The translations under genes were made by a program, and so were the position numbers. A DNA stretch of 64,000 bases from assembly GCF_000970045.1 (NCBI RefSeq), contig NZ_CP009505.1:1302001-1366000 (forward strand), in the 5' to 3' direction. The notes beneath the pieces were generated by a model. The model saw only the letters and a list, made by a program, of their open reading frames with translations, was not told where the DNA came from and did not search any database. How positions within the stretch are numbered: position 1 is the first letter of the stretch; the number at the start of each line of letters is the position of its first letter. The DNA is from Methanosarcina sp. MTP4 (lineage in GTDB: Archaea > Halobacteriota > Methanosarcinia > Methanosarcinales > Methanosarcinaceae). Positions 35,145-43,242 of the stretch are shown one piece after another.

Positions 35145-35762
35145 CTAACAAATCTGTATCTTTAAAGTGTTTTCTGTAGCGCATGGGCTCCGGCAGCGCC
35201 GGTTAAGTTCCGAGCAGCCCGCACACTCACGAAAAATAAAAATTGAGTCTTGATCTTCAAAGCTTTCAAAATTCCCAATTATGTAGGTCTCACTGTCTGC
35301 TTTTGAGGTCGCTTCGACCCCGTAAGAGTCGATGTATTCAAAGTACTCCCCTGAGGCCGGGTTTTTCTCGTTGCCCTCTCCACGCTCCCCCGGAGCCGGG
35401 TGCCGGGGCTTTTCATCTCCATAGGCAGCAGCATTCGGGTTTTGTCCGGCTTCTTCTCCCGGTTCCTTTTCCAGCAATTCATCCAGCCTTTCGTAAATAA
35501 TGAACCTTTTGAGCATCAGGATGATTTTTGCTTTCGGGTTTTCGGCATTGAGCCGGTAAGACCGGGTCTTCCCTGCCTTGCTTTTCTCTTCGACAACCCC
35601 TTCCGCAACTAATTTTTCCAGGTGCTTGTAGACAGTTGATTTTGAAACGCCTGTCATCCGGACGATGTCGGTAGCATACAGTTTGTTTTCATAGTTCTCT
35701 GCAAACGCTTCGACTATTTTTACCTGGGGGCAGTCTTCGAAGATCTCAGATAAAACGAACAT
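35145..35762 (-). CDS. Winged-helix transcription regulator
   Basis: A 205-residue protein. Residues 12-80 form an ArsR/MarR-like winged helix: LYATDIVRMTGVSKSTVYKHLEKLVAEGVVEEK, then a wing KTRSYRLN. A Pro/Gly-rich linker follows. The last 30 residues, including ECAGC and RRCRSPC, are encoded by a copy of the dispersed 310-bp repeat seen downstream, so the native C terminus was replaced or extended. A TATA-like CATATAAC on the minus strand about 23 bases upstream predicts a leaderless mRNA. Its targets are unknown; it is convergent with the nuclease-like gene. Confidence 0.8.
   Translation of the reverse strand: MFVLSEIFEDCPQVKIVEAFAENYENKLYATDIVRMTGVSKSTVYKHLEKLVAEGVVEEKSKAGKTRSYRLNAENPKAKIILMLKRFIIYERLDELLEKEPGEEAGQNPNAAAYGDEKPRHPAPGERGEGNEKNPASGEYFEYIDSYGVEATSKADSETYIIGNFESFEDQDSIFIFRECAGCSELNRRCRSPCATENTLKIQIC
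35170..35252 (+). repeat. Isolated copy of the 310-bp repeat's tail block
   Basis: Contains the core CCGGCAGCGCCGG at 35190-35202, then TTAAGTTC and AAAAATAAAAATTGAGTCTTG, as in the array at 37.8-41.4 kb. It lies inside the 3' end of the regulator gene. Confidence 0.85.
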
Positions 35763-36246
35763 GGTTTTGCCTTTGGTACGTTATATGATTGTTAGATGCT
35801 GAATTTGCTTTTTAGCTTTTCTATGAATTTTCGCATAATATTAACGAAGGCAGTTGTGGTTAATTTATGAAAGCTTGTCACGATCAAAAATAATATTTTC
35901 AACTAACTCTCTAAATATATTGATTTATATTATACTTATTTATTATTTTTAGAAAGATTCTTATATGTATTGCATCATACCTCTAAGGGAAGTTTCAGTA
36001 TTAAGAGACACTAAAATCAACTTTTGATTCACAAATTTACCAGTGGTTAATTATCAAGTTTTTCAGTCATTACAATAAAAAATTGGATTCTTATAAGGTG
36101 TCCTTCTGAAACGAAAAATTAGAGGCTTTAAAAAACAAACTGTCTAAATGATTGTAATTTTTTATAAATTTGCCTGTGCATTATTTTCTCTTTCCGGATT
36201 TACTCTGTTAGATAGTCCCATTAAAGGAACTTGAAAAGGTGGCGAA
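35763..36246. other. AT-rich divergent promoter region
   Basis: Between the regulator and the CUB-domain gene, both transcribed outward. No gene is seen. A strong GGTGG ribosome-binding site ends it. Confidence 0.55.
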
Positions 36247-37599
36247 ATGTCTAGAGTATCTATTATATCAATTATATTGTGTTGCCTATTAATAACTATA
36301 AATGGATGTACATCCGCTTCAGCAGCCGAATCTTTACCAGAGTCTGATCATCCCTATTCAAACAATTTTGAAGACACATGGCCTGATATAAGCAAACCCG
36401 GTGCAACTGAGATAAGACTCCACTTTGAAAGTCTTGATCTTGCTTCTTACGATAAACTAATTCTTTATGATAAATACGATAATAAACTTGTGACTTACGA
36501 TCGTGGGGATTCAAATAAAGATTTCTGGACAGCATGGTATACAGGAGATACATTAAAAGTCAAACTTGTAACAGATAATTCAGATACTGATTATGGGTTC
36601 AAAATTGACAAAGTAGAAAATAGGTCGGATGTTTGCATATCTGGTAACTCTTTAGCAGAGTCATATCACCCTTATTCAAACAATTTTGAATACAAATGGC
36701 CTGATATAACCGAGCCTGGTGTCACTGAGATCCGCCTGCATTTTGAAAATCTTGATCTTGCTTCTTACGATAAACTAATTCTTTATGATAAATACGATAA
36801 TGGACTTGTGGTTTACGATTTCCATGATTCAAATAAAGATTTCTGGACAGCATGGTATACAGGAGACACATTAAAAGTTAAACTTGTAACAGATAATTCA
36901 AATACTGATTATGGGTTCAAGATTGACAAGCTAGAACATAGATCGGATGTTTGCATATCTGGTAACTCTTTAGCAGAGTCGTATCACCCTTATGCAAACA
37001 ATTTTGAGTACAAATGGCCTGATATAAGCAAACCTGGTGCCACTGAGATGCGACTTCACTTCGAAAATCTTGATCTTGATCCTTACGATAAACTAGTTCT
37101 TTATGATGAATACGATAATGGACTTGTGGCTTACGATTGCCATGATTCAAATAAAGATTTTTGGACAGCATGGTATACAGGAGATACATTAAAAGTCAAA
37201 CTTGTAACAGATAATTCAAATACTGATTATGGGTTCAAGATTGATAGAGGGGAAATTAGAACAGATGAAAATGTAACAACTGTTTTTTTTGAATCTACGG
37301 AACCAGTATATCCTTATACTAGAGGATTTGGAGACGGAATTGAAGAATTATATCCCGCTGCTCCAAAAGAAATGCCTGAATTCTTCCAAAATGCCTCTCT
37401 TTACTTTGATGCCTTCTGTAAACAAATTATCGAAATAGGAATTACTTTGAATATCTTAGAGGCAGAAGATCAGTCATGGCTTTCCAAGAATATAGGATGG
37501 ATTTTTAGTGGAATAGGAATAACTCTGATTGGAGTTGTGTCTAAATCTATAAGGAATGTTCTGAGAAATAAGAAAGATGAAAAGTCGGAAAACGATTGA
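36247..37599 (+). CDS. Surface protein with three CUB-like domains
   Basis: A 450-residue exported protein. Its N terminus is a signal peptide with lipobox-like LLITINGC (Cys21). Three nearly identical domains with a 106-residue period follow from about residue 30 to 345. Each runs HPYSNNFE...WPDI, a strand EIRLHFE, then YDKLILYDKYDN, DFWTAWYTGDTLKVKLVTDN and DYGFKID, a CUB-type beta-sandwich. A membrane helix (GIGITLIGVVSKSI) near 420 and a charged tail end the protein. Such domains bind ligands or mediate adhesion outside the cell. GGTGG precedes the ATG at 36247. Recent duplication is clear at DNA level. Confidence 0.8.
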   Translation: MSRVSIISIILCCLLITINGCTSASAAESLPESDHPYSNNFEDTWPDISKPGATEIRLHFESLDLASYDKLILYDKYDNKLVTYDRGDSNKDFWTAWYTGDTLKVKLVTDNSDTDYGFKIDKVENRSDVCISGNSLAESYHPYSNNFEYKWPDITEPGVTEIRLHFENLDLASYDKLILYDKYDNGLVVYDFHDSNKDFWTAWYTGDTLKVKLVTDNSNTDYGFKIDKLEHRSDVCISGNSLAESYHPYANNFEYKWPDISKPGATEMRLHFENLDLDPYDKLVLYDEYDNGLVAYDCHDSNKDFWTAWYTGDTLKVKLVTDNSNTDYGFKIDRGEIRTDENVTTVFFESTEPVYPYTRGFGDGIEELYPAAPKEMPEFFQNASLYFDAFCKQIIEIGITLNILEAEDQSWLSKNIGWIFSGIGITLIGVVSKSIRNVLRNKKDEKSEND

Positions 37600-37810
37600 C
37601 TGTCGAAGTATGTTGGGTAAATTGTTTAATTAGTTATGTATACAAGCGTGTTGCAAAATACAAAATAAAGAAGTAGTCGGGGATTTGTGAGGATTTTGAG
37701 ATAAAATACTGGATAGGCTCCGGCCTTTTTATGGAAAAATTTGAGAGCGGAGAATTTGGAGATGATAAGATTTTTTGATGGTATGCGGCAAAAAGGTGGC
37801 TTGAGTATTA

Positions 37811-38255
37811 GGTGCGGGAGCCGGGTATTATTGCGGGGCTCGTTTTCAAAGGTGTTGTCCTGGCGTTGTTCTCTTCGGTGCATGGACTCCGGCAGCGCCG
37901 GTTGAGTTCTAAGTGTCCCGACACTGGCAAAAAATAAAAATTGAGTCTTGGTTATCCCCCCTCTTCTCTCCCCATTCTACCTTTAACCTCTCTAATTTCC
38001 TCTCCAACCCGTGCGTGAGACCTCCCATCTCACGCTTGAAATCAAAAACCAGGTCGCAGAGCAAAAACCAAATGAGTTCTCAAAAGTATGCCGGGTATTT
38101 TTACGGAAGTACGATCTAAGGCCGGGAGCCGGGTATTATTGCGGGGCTCGGTTGAAAAGGCTGTTCTGGCGCTTTTCTCTTCAGTGCATGGACTCCGACA
38201 GTTCCGGTTAAGTCCTTAGTGTCCCTACACTGGCAAAAAAATAAATATATGCTGG
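37811..38255. repeat. 310-bp repeat array, segment 1 (A-B-A blocks)
   Basis: Block A (head GGGAGCCGGGTATTATTG, tail core CCGGCAGCGCCGG, end AAAAATTGAGTCTTG) starts near 37811. Block B (pyrimidine-rich TTCTCTCCCCATTC, then CCCGTGCGTGAGA and GGTCGCAGAG) follows at about 37950-38117. A second A block runs from 38118 to 38255. Heads are 308 bases apart. Confidence 0.92.
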
Positions 38256-38433
38256 AACTTACAAACTGTCATTTAATATTAAATCTGTATGAATGTTAAA
38301 TCTTGGGGACTGCTTAATAATGAACTCAAATATAATCCAGAACACTGCTCTATTTTTAGAACTTGAGGAAAAAAGAGTTCTAACGTATAAGGGGTGATAA
38401 GCAACGAGCTTCGAAAGTTTCAAAGCCTGGGGT

Positions 38434-38955
38434 ATGGCAAATCCGAATCGTTTGTATTTGGCATCCTGGTTTGGTGCATTTGTACTGGTGTTTATGCTCT
38501 GTGGGTTATTTGGAATATTGATGCCTGCAGATACTAATTTTGATGATCCGGTGTTTGAGCCGATATTTACAATGATAGTTGTGATCCCATTATTGATTGT
38601 TGTTTTATCAGTCTCTATTGCGGTTCTCAAGATTAAACATAGAAGTATGTGGTGGTTACTATTGTTTTTATGGTATTCGCCATTGTGGTTATCGGATAGC
38701 AAGCAGCAGTGTAAAACAAACTACATTTACGCGGTGTTGGCATTCGATGTCATATTTTTGGTAGATGGTTTGACATACTTTTTTGAATGTGTGAAAACAA
38801 ATCCACTGGACGTAATACTCTGGTATGGTTTCTTCACATATTCCATATCGATGTTATTAGCTGGCATTGCAAATCGTGGCCTCGACAAAGATAATAACCT
38901 CTCATTGGAAGATCTAACGATTCACGATGCCAAAGATCCTGAGGTAAAGGAATGA
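38434..38955 (+). CDS. Four-helix membrane protein of unknown function
   Basis: A 173-residue protein with hydrophobic segments around residues 12-30, 44-64, 72-84 and 97-115, and a last one near 127-145. A hydrophilic tail rich in Asp and Lys follows. I recognise no family. It is framed on both sides by copies of the 310-bp repeat, which suggests it was carried in, or that the repeats moved in around it. The ATG at 38434 lacks a clear Shine-Dalgarno site. Confidence 0.6.
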   Translation: MANPNRLYLASWFGAFVLVFMLCGLFGILMPADTNFDDPVFEPIFTMIVVIPLLIVVLSVSIAVLKIKHRSMWWLLLFLWYSPLWLSDSKQQCKTNYIYAVLAFDVIFLVDGLTYFFECVKTNPLDVILWYGFFTYSISMLLAGIANRGLDKDNNLSLEDLTIHDAKDPEVKE

Positions 38956-38980
38956 GCGATGTGTATTTTTTAGGTTTCGA

Positions 38981-39708
38981 GAGGCTTTGCCTTCCTCTAA
39001 TTTCCTTTCAAATCCATAAGCACTTCCCCCCTTCTTTCTTGAGATCAAAAACGATCGCAGTTCTCAAAGTTATACCGGGCATTTTTTCGGAAGTACTATC
39101 TAAGGCCGGGAGCCGGGTATTATTGCGGGGCTCGGTTTCAAAGGTGTTGTTCCGGCTTAGCTCTCTTCGGTGCTTGAACTCCGGCAGCCCCGGTTAAGTT
39201 CTGAGCCGTCCCCCCACTCACAAAAAATAAAAATTGAGTCTTGGATGTCCTATGTCCCTCTTCTCTCCCATTCAACTTTTATCTTTCTCAAACTCCTTCT
39301 CCAACCCGTGCGTGAGCCCTCCCATCTCACACTTGAAATCAAAAACCAGGTCGCAGAGCAAAAACCAAATGAGTTTTCAAAGTTATGCCGGGAATTTTTA
39401 CGAAAGTACGATCTAAGGCCGGGAGCCGGGTATTATTGTGGGGCTCGGTTGAAAAGGCTGTTCTGGCGGAGTTCTCTTCAGTGTATGGACTCCGGCAGTG
39501 TCGGTTAAGTTCTGAGCGACCCGGCACTGGCAAAAAATAAAAATTGAGTCTTGGTTATCCCCACCCTTCTTCTCTCCCCACTCGACCTTTAACTTCTCAA
39601 ACTTCGTTTCTAATCCGTGCGTGAGCCCTTCAATTATACGCTTGAAATCAAAAAACAGGTCGCAGAGTAAAAAAGAGTGAAGTTTTCAAAGGCATGCCAG
39701 GGCTTTTA
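38981..39708. repeat. 310-bp repeat array, segment 2 (B-A-B-A-B blocks)
   Basis: Starts with a diverged B block right after the membrane-protein gene. A blocks have heads at 39108 and 39421 (313 bases apart) and tail cores at 39181 and 39492. The last B block runs into the end of the zinc-finger gene. Confidence 0.92.
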
Positions 39709-39891
39709 ATATTTTTTTTCGTTGCTTTTTGGCTTCCTCATTTTGCATACTTTCCGCTCGTTTTGATTTTCTTTTAAATTTATATAGCAGTCTTCGCAAA
39801 GGACCTGGTCGTTTTCCTGCATACTTTCGTCTTCGGGTATCGTGGCTCCGCAAAGTTGGCATGTCACTGATTTTTCATCATTTTCGGTCAT
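39706..39891 (-). CDS. Small CxxC zinc-finger protein
   Basis: A 61-residue protein, MTENDEKSVTCQLCGATIPED then VLCEDCY, a four-cysteine zinc knuckle (C11, C14, C32, C35), followed by a Lys/Asn-rich tail. The stop falls at the edge of a 310-bp repeat block, so the C terminus may be truncated by repeat insertion. No function can be assigned. Confidence 0.6.
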   Translation of the reverse strand: MTENDEKSVTCQLCGATIPEDESMQENDQVLCEDCYINLKENQNERKVCKMRKPKSNEKKY

Positions 39892-40017
39892 ATTTCTATT
39901 ATTCCCTTTTCTTTTTGTTTTTTTGATTTGCTTTTTACTTCTAAAACTGATGATATTTATTGATCTTGATTTGAATTTGTAGAAATTCTGAATTGCGGCG
40001 GTATTTGGGGTTGAGGG

Positions 40018-40705
40018 TTGTTCCGGCAGCGCCGGTTAAGTTCCGAGCCGCCCGCCCACTCGCAAAAAATAAAAATTGAGTCTTGAATATCCCGTCATTT
40101 CCCTTCTCTCCCCCATTCGACCTTTAACCTCTCAAACTCCCTCCCCAACCCGTGCGTGAGATCTTCCATCATACGCTTGAGAACAAAAAACCAGGTCGCA
40201 GATCAAAAACGATCGCATTTCTCAAAGTTATGCCGGGTATTTTTACGGAAGTACGATCTAAGGCCGGGAGCCGGGTATTATTGCGGGGCTCGTTTTCAAA
40301 GGTGTTGTTCTGGAGGTGTTCTCTTCAGCGTATGGACTCCGGCAGCGCCGCTTAAGTTCTGAGCGACCCGTCACTGGCAAAAAATAAAAATTGAGTCTTG
40401 GTTATTCCCCCTCTTCTCTCCCCATTCAACCTTTACCTTCTCAAACTCCCTCTACAACCCGTGCGTGAGACCTTCCATTATACGCTTGAAATCAAAAAAC
40501 CAGGTCGCAGAGTAAAAATGATCGCAGTTCTCAAAAATATGCCGGGAATTCTTACGGAAGTACGATCTAAGGCCGGGAGCCGGGTATTATTGTGGGCTCG
40601 GTTGAAAAGGTTGTTTTGGCGGTGTTCTTTTCAGTGCATGGACTCCAGCAGCGCCGGTTAAGTTCTGAGTGACCCGAAACTACCAAAAAATAAAAATTGA
40701 GTCTT
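40018..40705. repeat. 310-bp repeat array, segment 3 (A tail-B-A-B-A)
   Basis: Begins inside an A block at the tail core (40023). Complete A blocks have heads at 40266 and 40575 (309 bases apart) with cores at 40339 and 40645. B blocks lie between. It ends just before the chagasin-like gene. Confidence 0.92.
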
Positions 40706-40762
40706 ATATATCTCCCGCCATCCTTTAAAATTAAAATCTGACCTGAAAAGCGAAAATGCCTT

Positions 40763-41176
40763 TCAGACAACCTCAACGGTAAGTTTAAAAGTCTTCTCCC
40801 CGTCGCTTGAACTTTCCCATGGCCGTTTGTATATGCCTTTTATCTCCTGGCTGCCCGTCTCTCCGGCTTCGATTACCCATGAATGGATTCCGCCAGCACC
40901 TGCCTCACCTTCATGATCCGGATCCGTGGAATATTCGTCGCTGAGAATGCTGAGGCCGTCGCTCAGGTCAAGTTTCCAGGAATAGCCTGTTGAAGGGTTT
41001 CCCTTGAGGCTAAGGGTGAAATTCTCTCCTTTTTCGAGAGTTAAAGTTTTTCCGTTGTCAGCTTCGGTTAATACCTGGCCTTTTTCTATGGGCTCGCTAT
41101 TTTCGGTACAGCCAGCTGTAAAGAGAAAGGCAGCAGCGATAAGGAGTACTGCTGTGGCTTTTAATATTTTCTTCAT
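40763..41176 (-). CDS. Chagasin-type (I42) cysteine protease inhibitor lipoprotein
   Basis: A 137-residue exported protein. Signal peptide with lipobox LFTAGC (Cys about residue 23), then an inhibitor domain of the chagasin/I42 family. The three loops that enter a papain-like active site are seen: NPSTGYSW near residues 60-67, GAGGIHSW near 92-99 and the YKRPWE loop near 116-121. It probably protects cell-surface proteins from cysteine proteases. Repeat copies flank it on both sides. Confidence 0.9.
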   Translation of the reverse strand: MKKILKATAVLLIAAAFLFTAGCTENSEPIEKGQVLTEADNGKTLTLEKGENFTLSLKGNPSTGYSWKLDLSDGLSILSDEYSTDPDHEGEAGAGGIHSWVIEAGETGSQEIKGIYKRPWESSSDGEKTFKLTVEVV

Positions 41177-41339
41177 AATATCCCCTCAAAAATTCTTTTC
41201 CTCTACGTTAAAATAAACATTTATTTTATTGCTTATTGATGCTACTGACTATTGACACTACCGATGCTATTGATCTTTCAATATTTACCTTCGAGAATAA
41301 GCCCCGGATAAACAATTGGTCCCGGTATTCCTCAGTTTG

Positions 41340-41405
41340 TCGAGAACCGGCAGCGCCGTTAAGTTCTGAGTGACCCAGTACTACCAAAAAATAAAAAATA
41401 AGATT
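41340..41405. repeat. Last partial copy of the 310-bp repeat (A tail)
   Basis: A shortened core CCGGCAGCGCCG at 41347-41358 with TTAAGTTCTGAGTGACCC and AAAAAATAAAAA after it. It marks the right end of the repeat-rich stretch. Confidence 0.85.
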
Positions 41406-41823
41406 TGAAATAAGATTCGAATTTTCCCGGCTTCCTTCCTCCTCCGGGTCCGATCATCCGGAAATCTTCGTAAGTTTTATATATTTTCCGTGCTAATAAT
41501 AAATTGTAATTAAGTCTCTATATCGGAGAGTGTTTTTTCCATAATGCTGCACCAAAGGATCACAAATTGCGAACCTGCAGATTTTCCCAGGGGGAATTTT
41601 CAGCTTTTAGTCTGATTTTTCAGGGTTTTGTATATTTATCTCTATACTCTGGAATACCTGACATCATAGTTTTTTAGCGTAGTTGAAAACAGCCTTGCGA
41701 AACAACAATCCAAAAACCGGGAAAAGCACTGAGCATAGAAAAACGAATTTGAACGCAATAAAACTAAAAACGAACCATAAATAGCATCCTTAAAAACCTT
41801 TCTTAGGAGCGGTTTGAAACAAT
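41406..41823. other. Spacer without gene
   Basis: AT-rich. TTTTATATATTTTCC at about 41478-41492 is TATA-like but far from a start codon. Nothing else is recognised. Confidence 0.5.
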
Positions 41824-42081
41824 ATGACAGAAGAATCAGATGATTCAGACAGTAGTGATAGTAGCGATAGTAGTGGTAGTAGATGGCCTAAAACGATCAC
41901 AACCCTGACCAGGGTCGTGCTTTGCGGTGTACAGGTATTATTCTTCGTGTACATGGTCGCAAAGTTCATGGAACTGGATTTCACAGAGGGTTTCAAGTTC
42001 ATGACACTTGCGTATTCTTCAGCGTTTGCGTATTATGTGTTTGAGCATTCCGATTTAAATCCTTCAATTATCAAAAGCTAA
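41824..42081 (+). CDS. Small membrane protein with Ser/Asp-rich N terminus
   Basis: An 85-residue protein. The N terminus is an Asp-Ser repeat (ESDDSDSSDSSDSSGS), followed by two hydrophobic helices, VVLCGVQVLFFVYMVAKF and FMTLAYSSAFAYYVF. The repeat is coded by GATAGTAGC-type units and may vary in length. Spacing after AGGAGCGG upstream is loose. No family is recognised. Confidence 0.6.
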   Translation: MTEESDDSDSSDSSDSSGSRWPKTITTLTRVVLCGVQVLFFVYMVAKFMELDFTEGFKFMTLAYSSAFAYYVFEHSDLNPSIIKS

Positions 42082-42271
42082 TCCGATGGGAATGTGGATT
42101 TTCCCTTTTATCCACATTTTTCCCTTCTTTTTTACTGTGTTTTCCTGCATTTTCTTGTGTTTTCCTGCGTTTTCTTGTGTTTAGAATGTGTTGAATTCTT
42201 CCCGAATACCGAATATCAATACCCTGGGGTCACTTTTTATAAAATGAAAACAATTTTTCTTTGTGGCAGTT

Positions 42272-42568
42272 ATGACCCAATCTATTGAGATTAAAACCGA
42301 TTCTCCGGGTGACGAAGCCAGAGAGGTTTTAACTTCAGCTCTCAGGCAGTACAAATTCATTGCGGAATACAAAGCAAAGAGGTACGTGGAGAAATGTGCT
42401 ATTTTTGAGGCGAAGTACGAAATGGACTCTTCCGTTTTCCTTAATAAATTCGAAGGCGGGGGAATTGGGGACGAGGACGATTTCTTTGACTGGTACGCTG
42501 CTAAAAGGGGTCTCGATATCATGAACAGGAAATTAGAGGTCATTAAAGGAATTAAGGTCCGGGCCTGA
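42272..42568 (+). CDS. Small acidic protein, member of a local three-copy family
   Basis: A 98-residue protein: IEIKTDSPGDEAREVLTSAL, a basic AEYKAKRYVEKCAIFEAKY helix and a conserved end DDFFDWYAAKRGLDIMNRKLE. The same architecture appears at 45067-45357 and in the deleted copy at 45603. The helical, charged character resembles antitoxins, but no toxin-like gene is adjacent. The ATG at 42272 is preferred to the GTG three codons earlier. Confidence 0.65.
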   Translation: MTQSIEIKTDSPGDEAREVLTSALRQYKFIAEYKAKRYVEKCAIFEAKYEMDSSVFLNKFEGGGIGDEDDFFDWYAAKRGLDIMNRKLEVIKGIKVRA

Positions 42569-43242
42569 CATTCGGTTTTTTTCTTCTCTTTCTCTTTTTC
42601 AGGTTCTGGGGCCAGCTTTTAGGGATCATTTCTCTTTGCCGAAGTCGCCGGTTTGTATTGATCGTTTCTCTTTGCCGGTGCAGTTAGTTTGAATGGTTTG
42701 TTTCTCTTTACCGGGGCAGCCGGAATATTGTATCCTGTGGAGCTTGTCCGCACGCAGTGCGGCTTATCCCGTTTTACACCCGGGATGATTATTTGTTTCA
42801 GTTCTCAGTGGCCCTGAGCAGTATCAATACAAAAATTAGCCCCTCGTTTTTTTGTGTGTACCCCTCACAAAAACAGATTCGGTCTTGAATTGAAACCTGT
42901 CTACCCGTGAGAAATGGTGAAGAGCCCTAAAAAGTATTGGTCAGCAGGTCATCAGGGGTTCGAGCTGGCGAAGGAGATATGTGAATAACACAAATTCTGA
43001 AGCTGTGTTTTATTCGCTTTTTTTTGATTTCAGGAATTTCATGCTCGGGCCTCACTTCGTTCGGGGGAAAACGGTTAGGGACGGTATTCCGGAAGTTTTG
43101 TTTTTTCGTTTCCTCTCTGATCCCGGTTTAAACCCGTTCTCGGAAAGTGCTCTTTTTCGTATCTTTAAACCGGGAGCCGGGTTTGAGATCTGGCAGGCCG
43201 GCAAAGCATGAAAATAAAAAATGACTGCTAAAAACCCCGCCT
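42569..43242. other. 674-bp spacer, no convincing gene
   Basis: TTTCTCTTTGCCG-type words recur three times at about 42628-42712. A 76-codon frame from the GTG at 42981 follows AAGGAG, but its product has no recognisable character, so it was not called. Confidence 0.5.

Noticed and set aside
37811-41405. CRISPR array or rRNA-like repeat
   Set aside because: Units are about 310 bp with no variable spacers of constant length and no rRNA signature.
42981-43211. 76-codon frame after AAGGAG
   Set aside because: The ribosome-binding site is good but the product has no recognisable composition or motif; evidence was not enough to call a gene.
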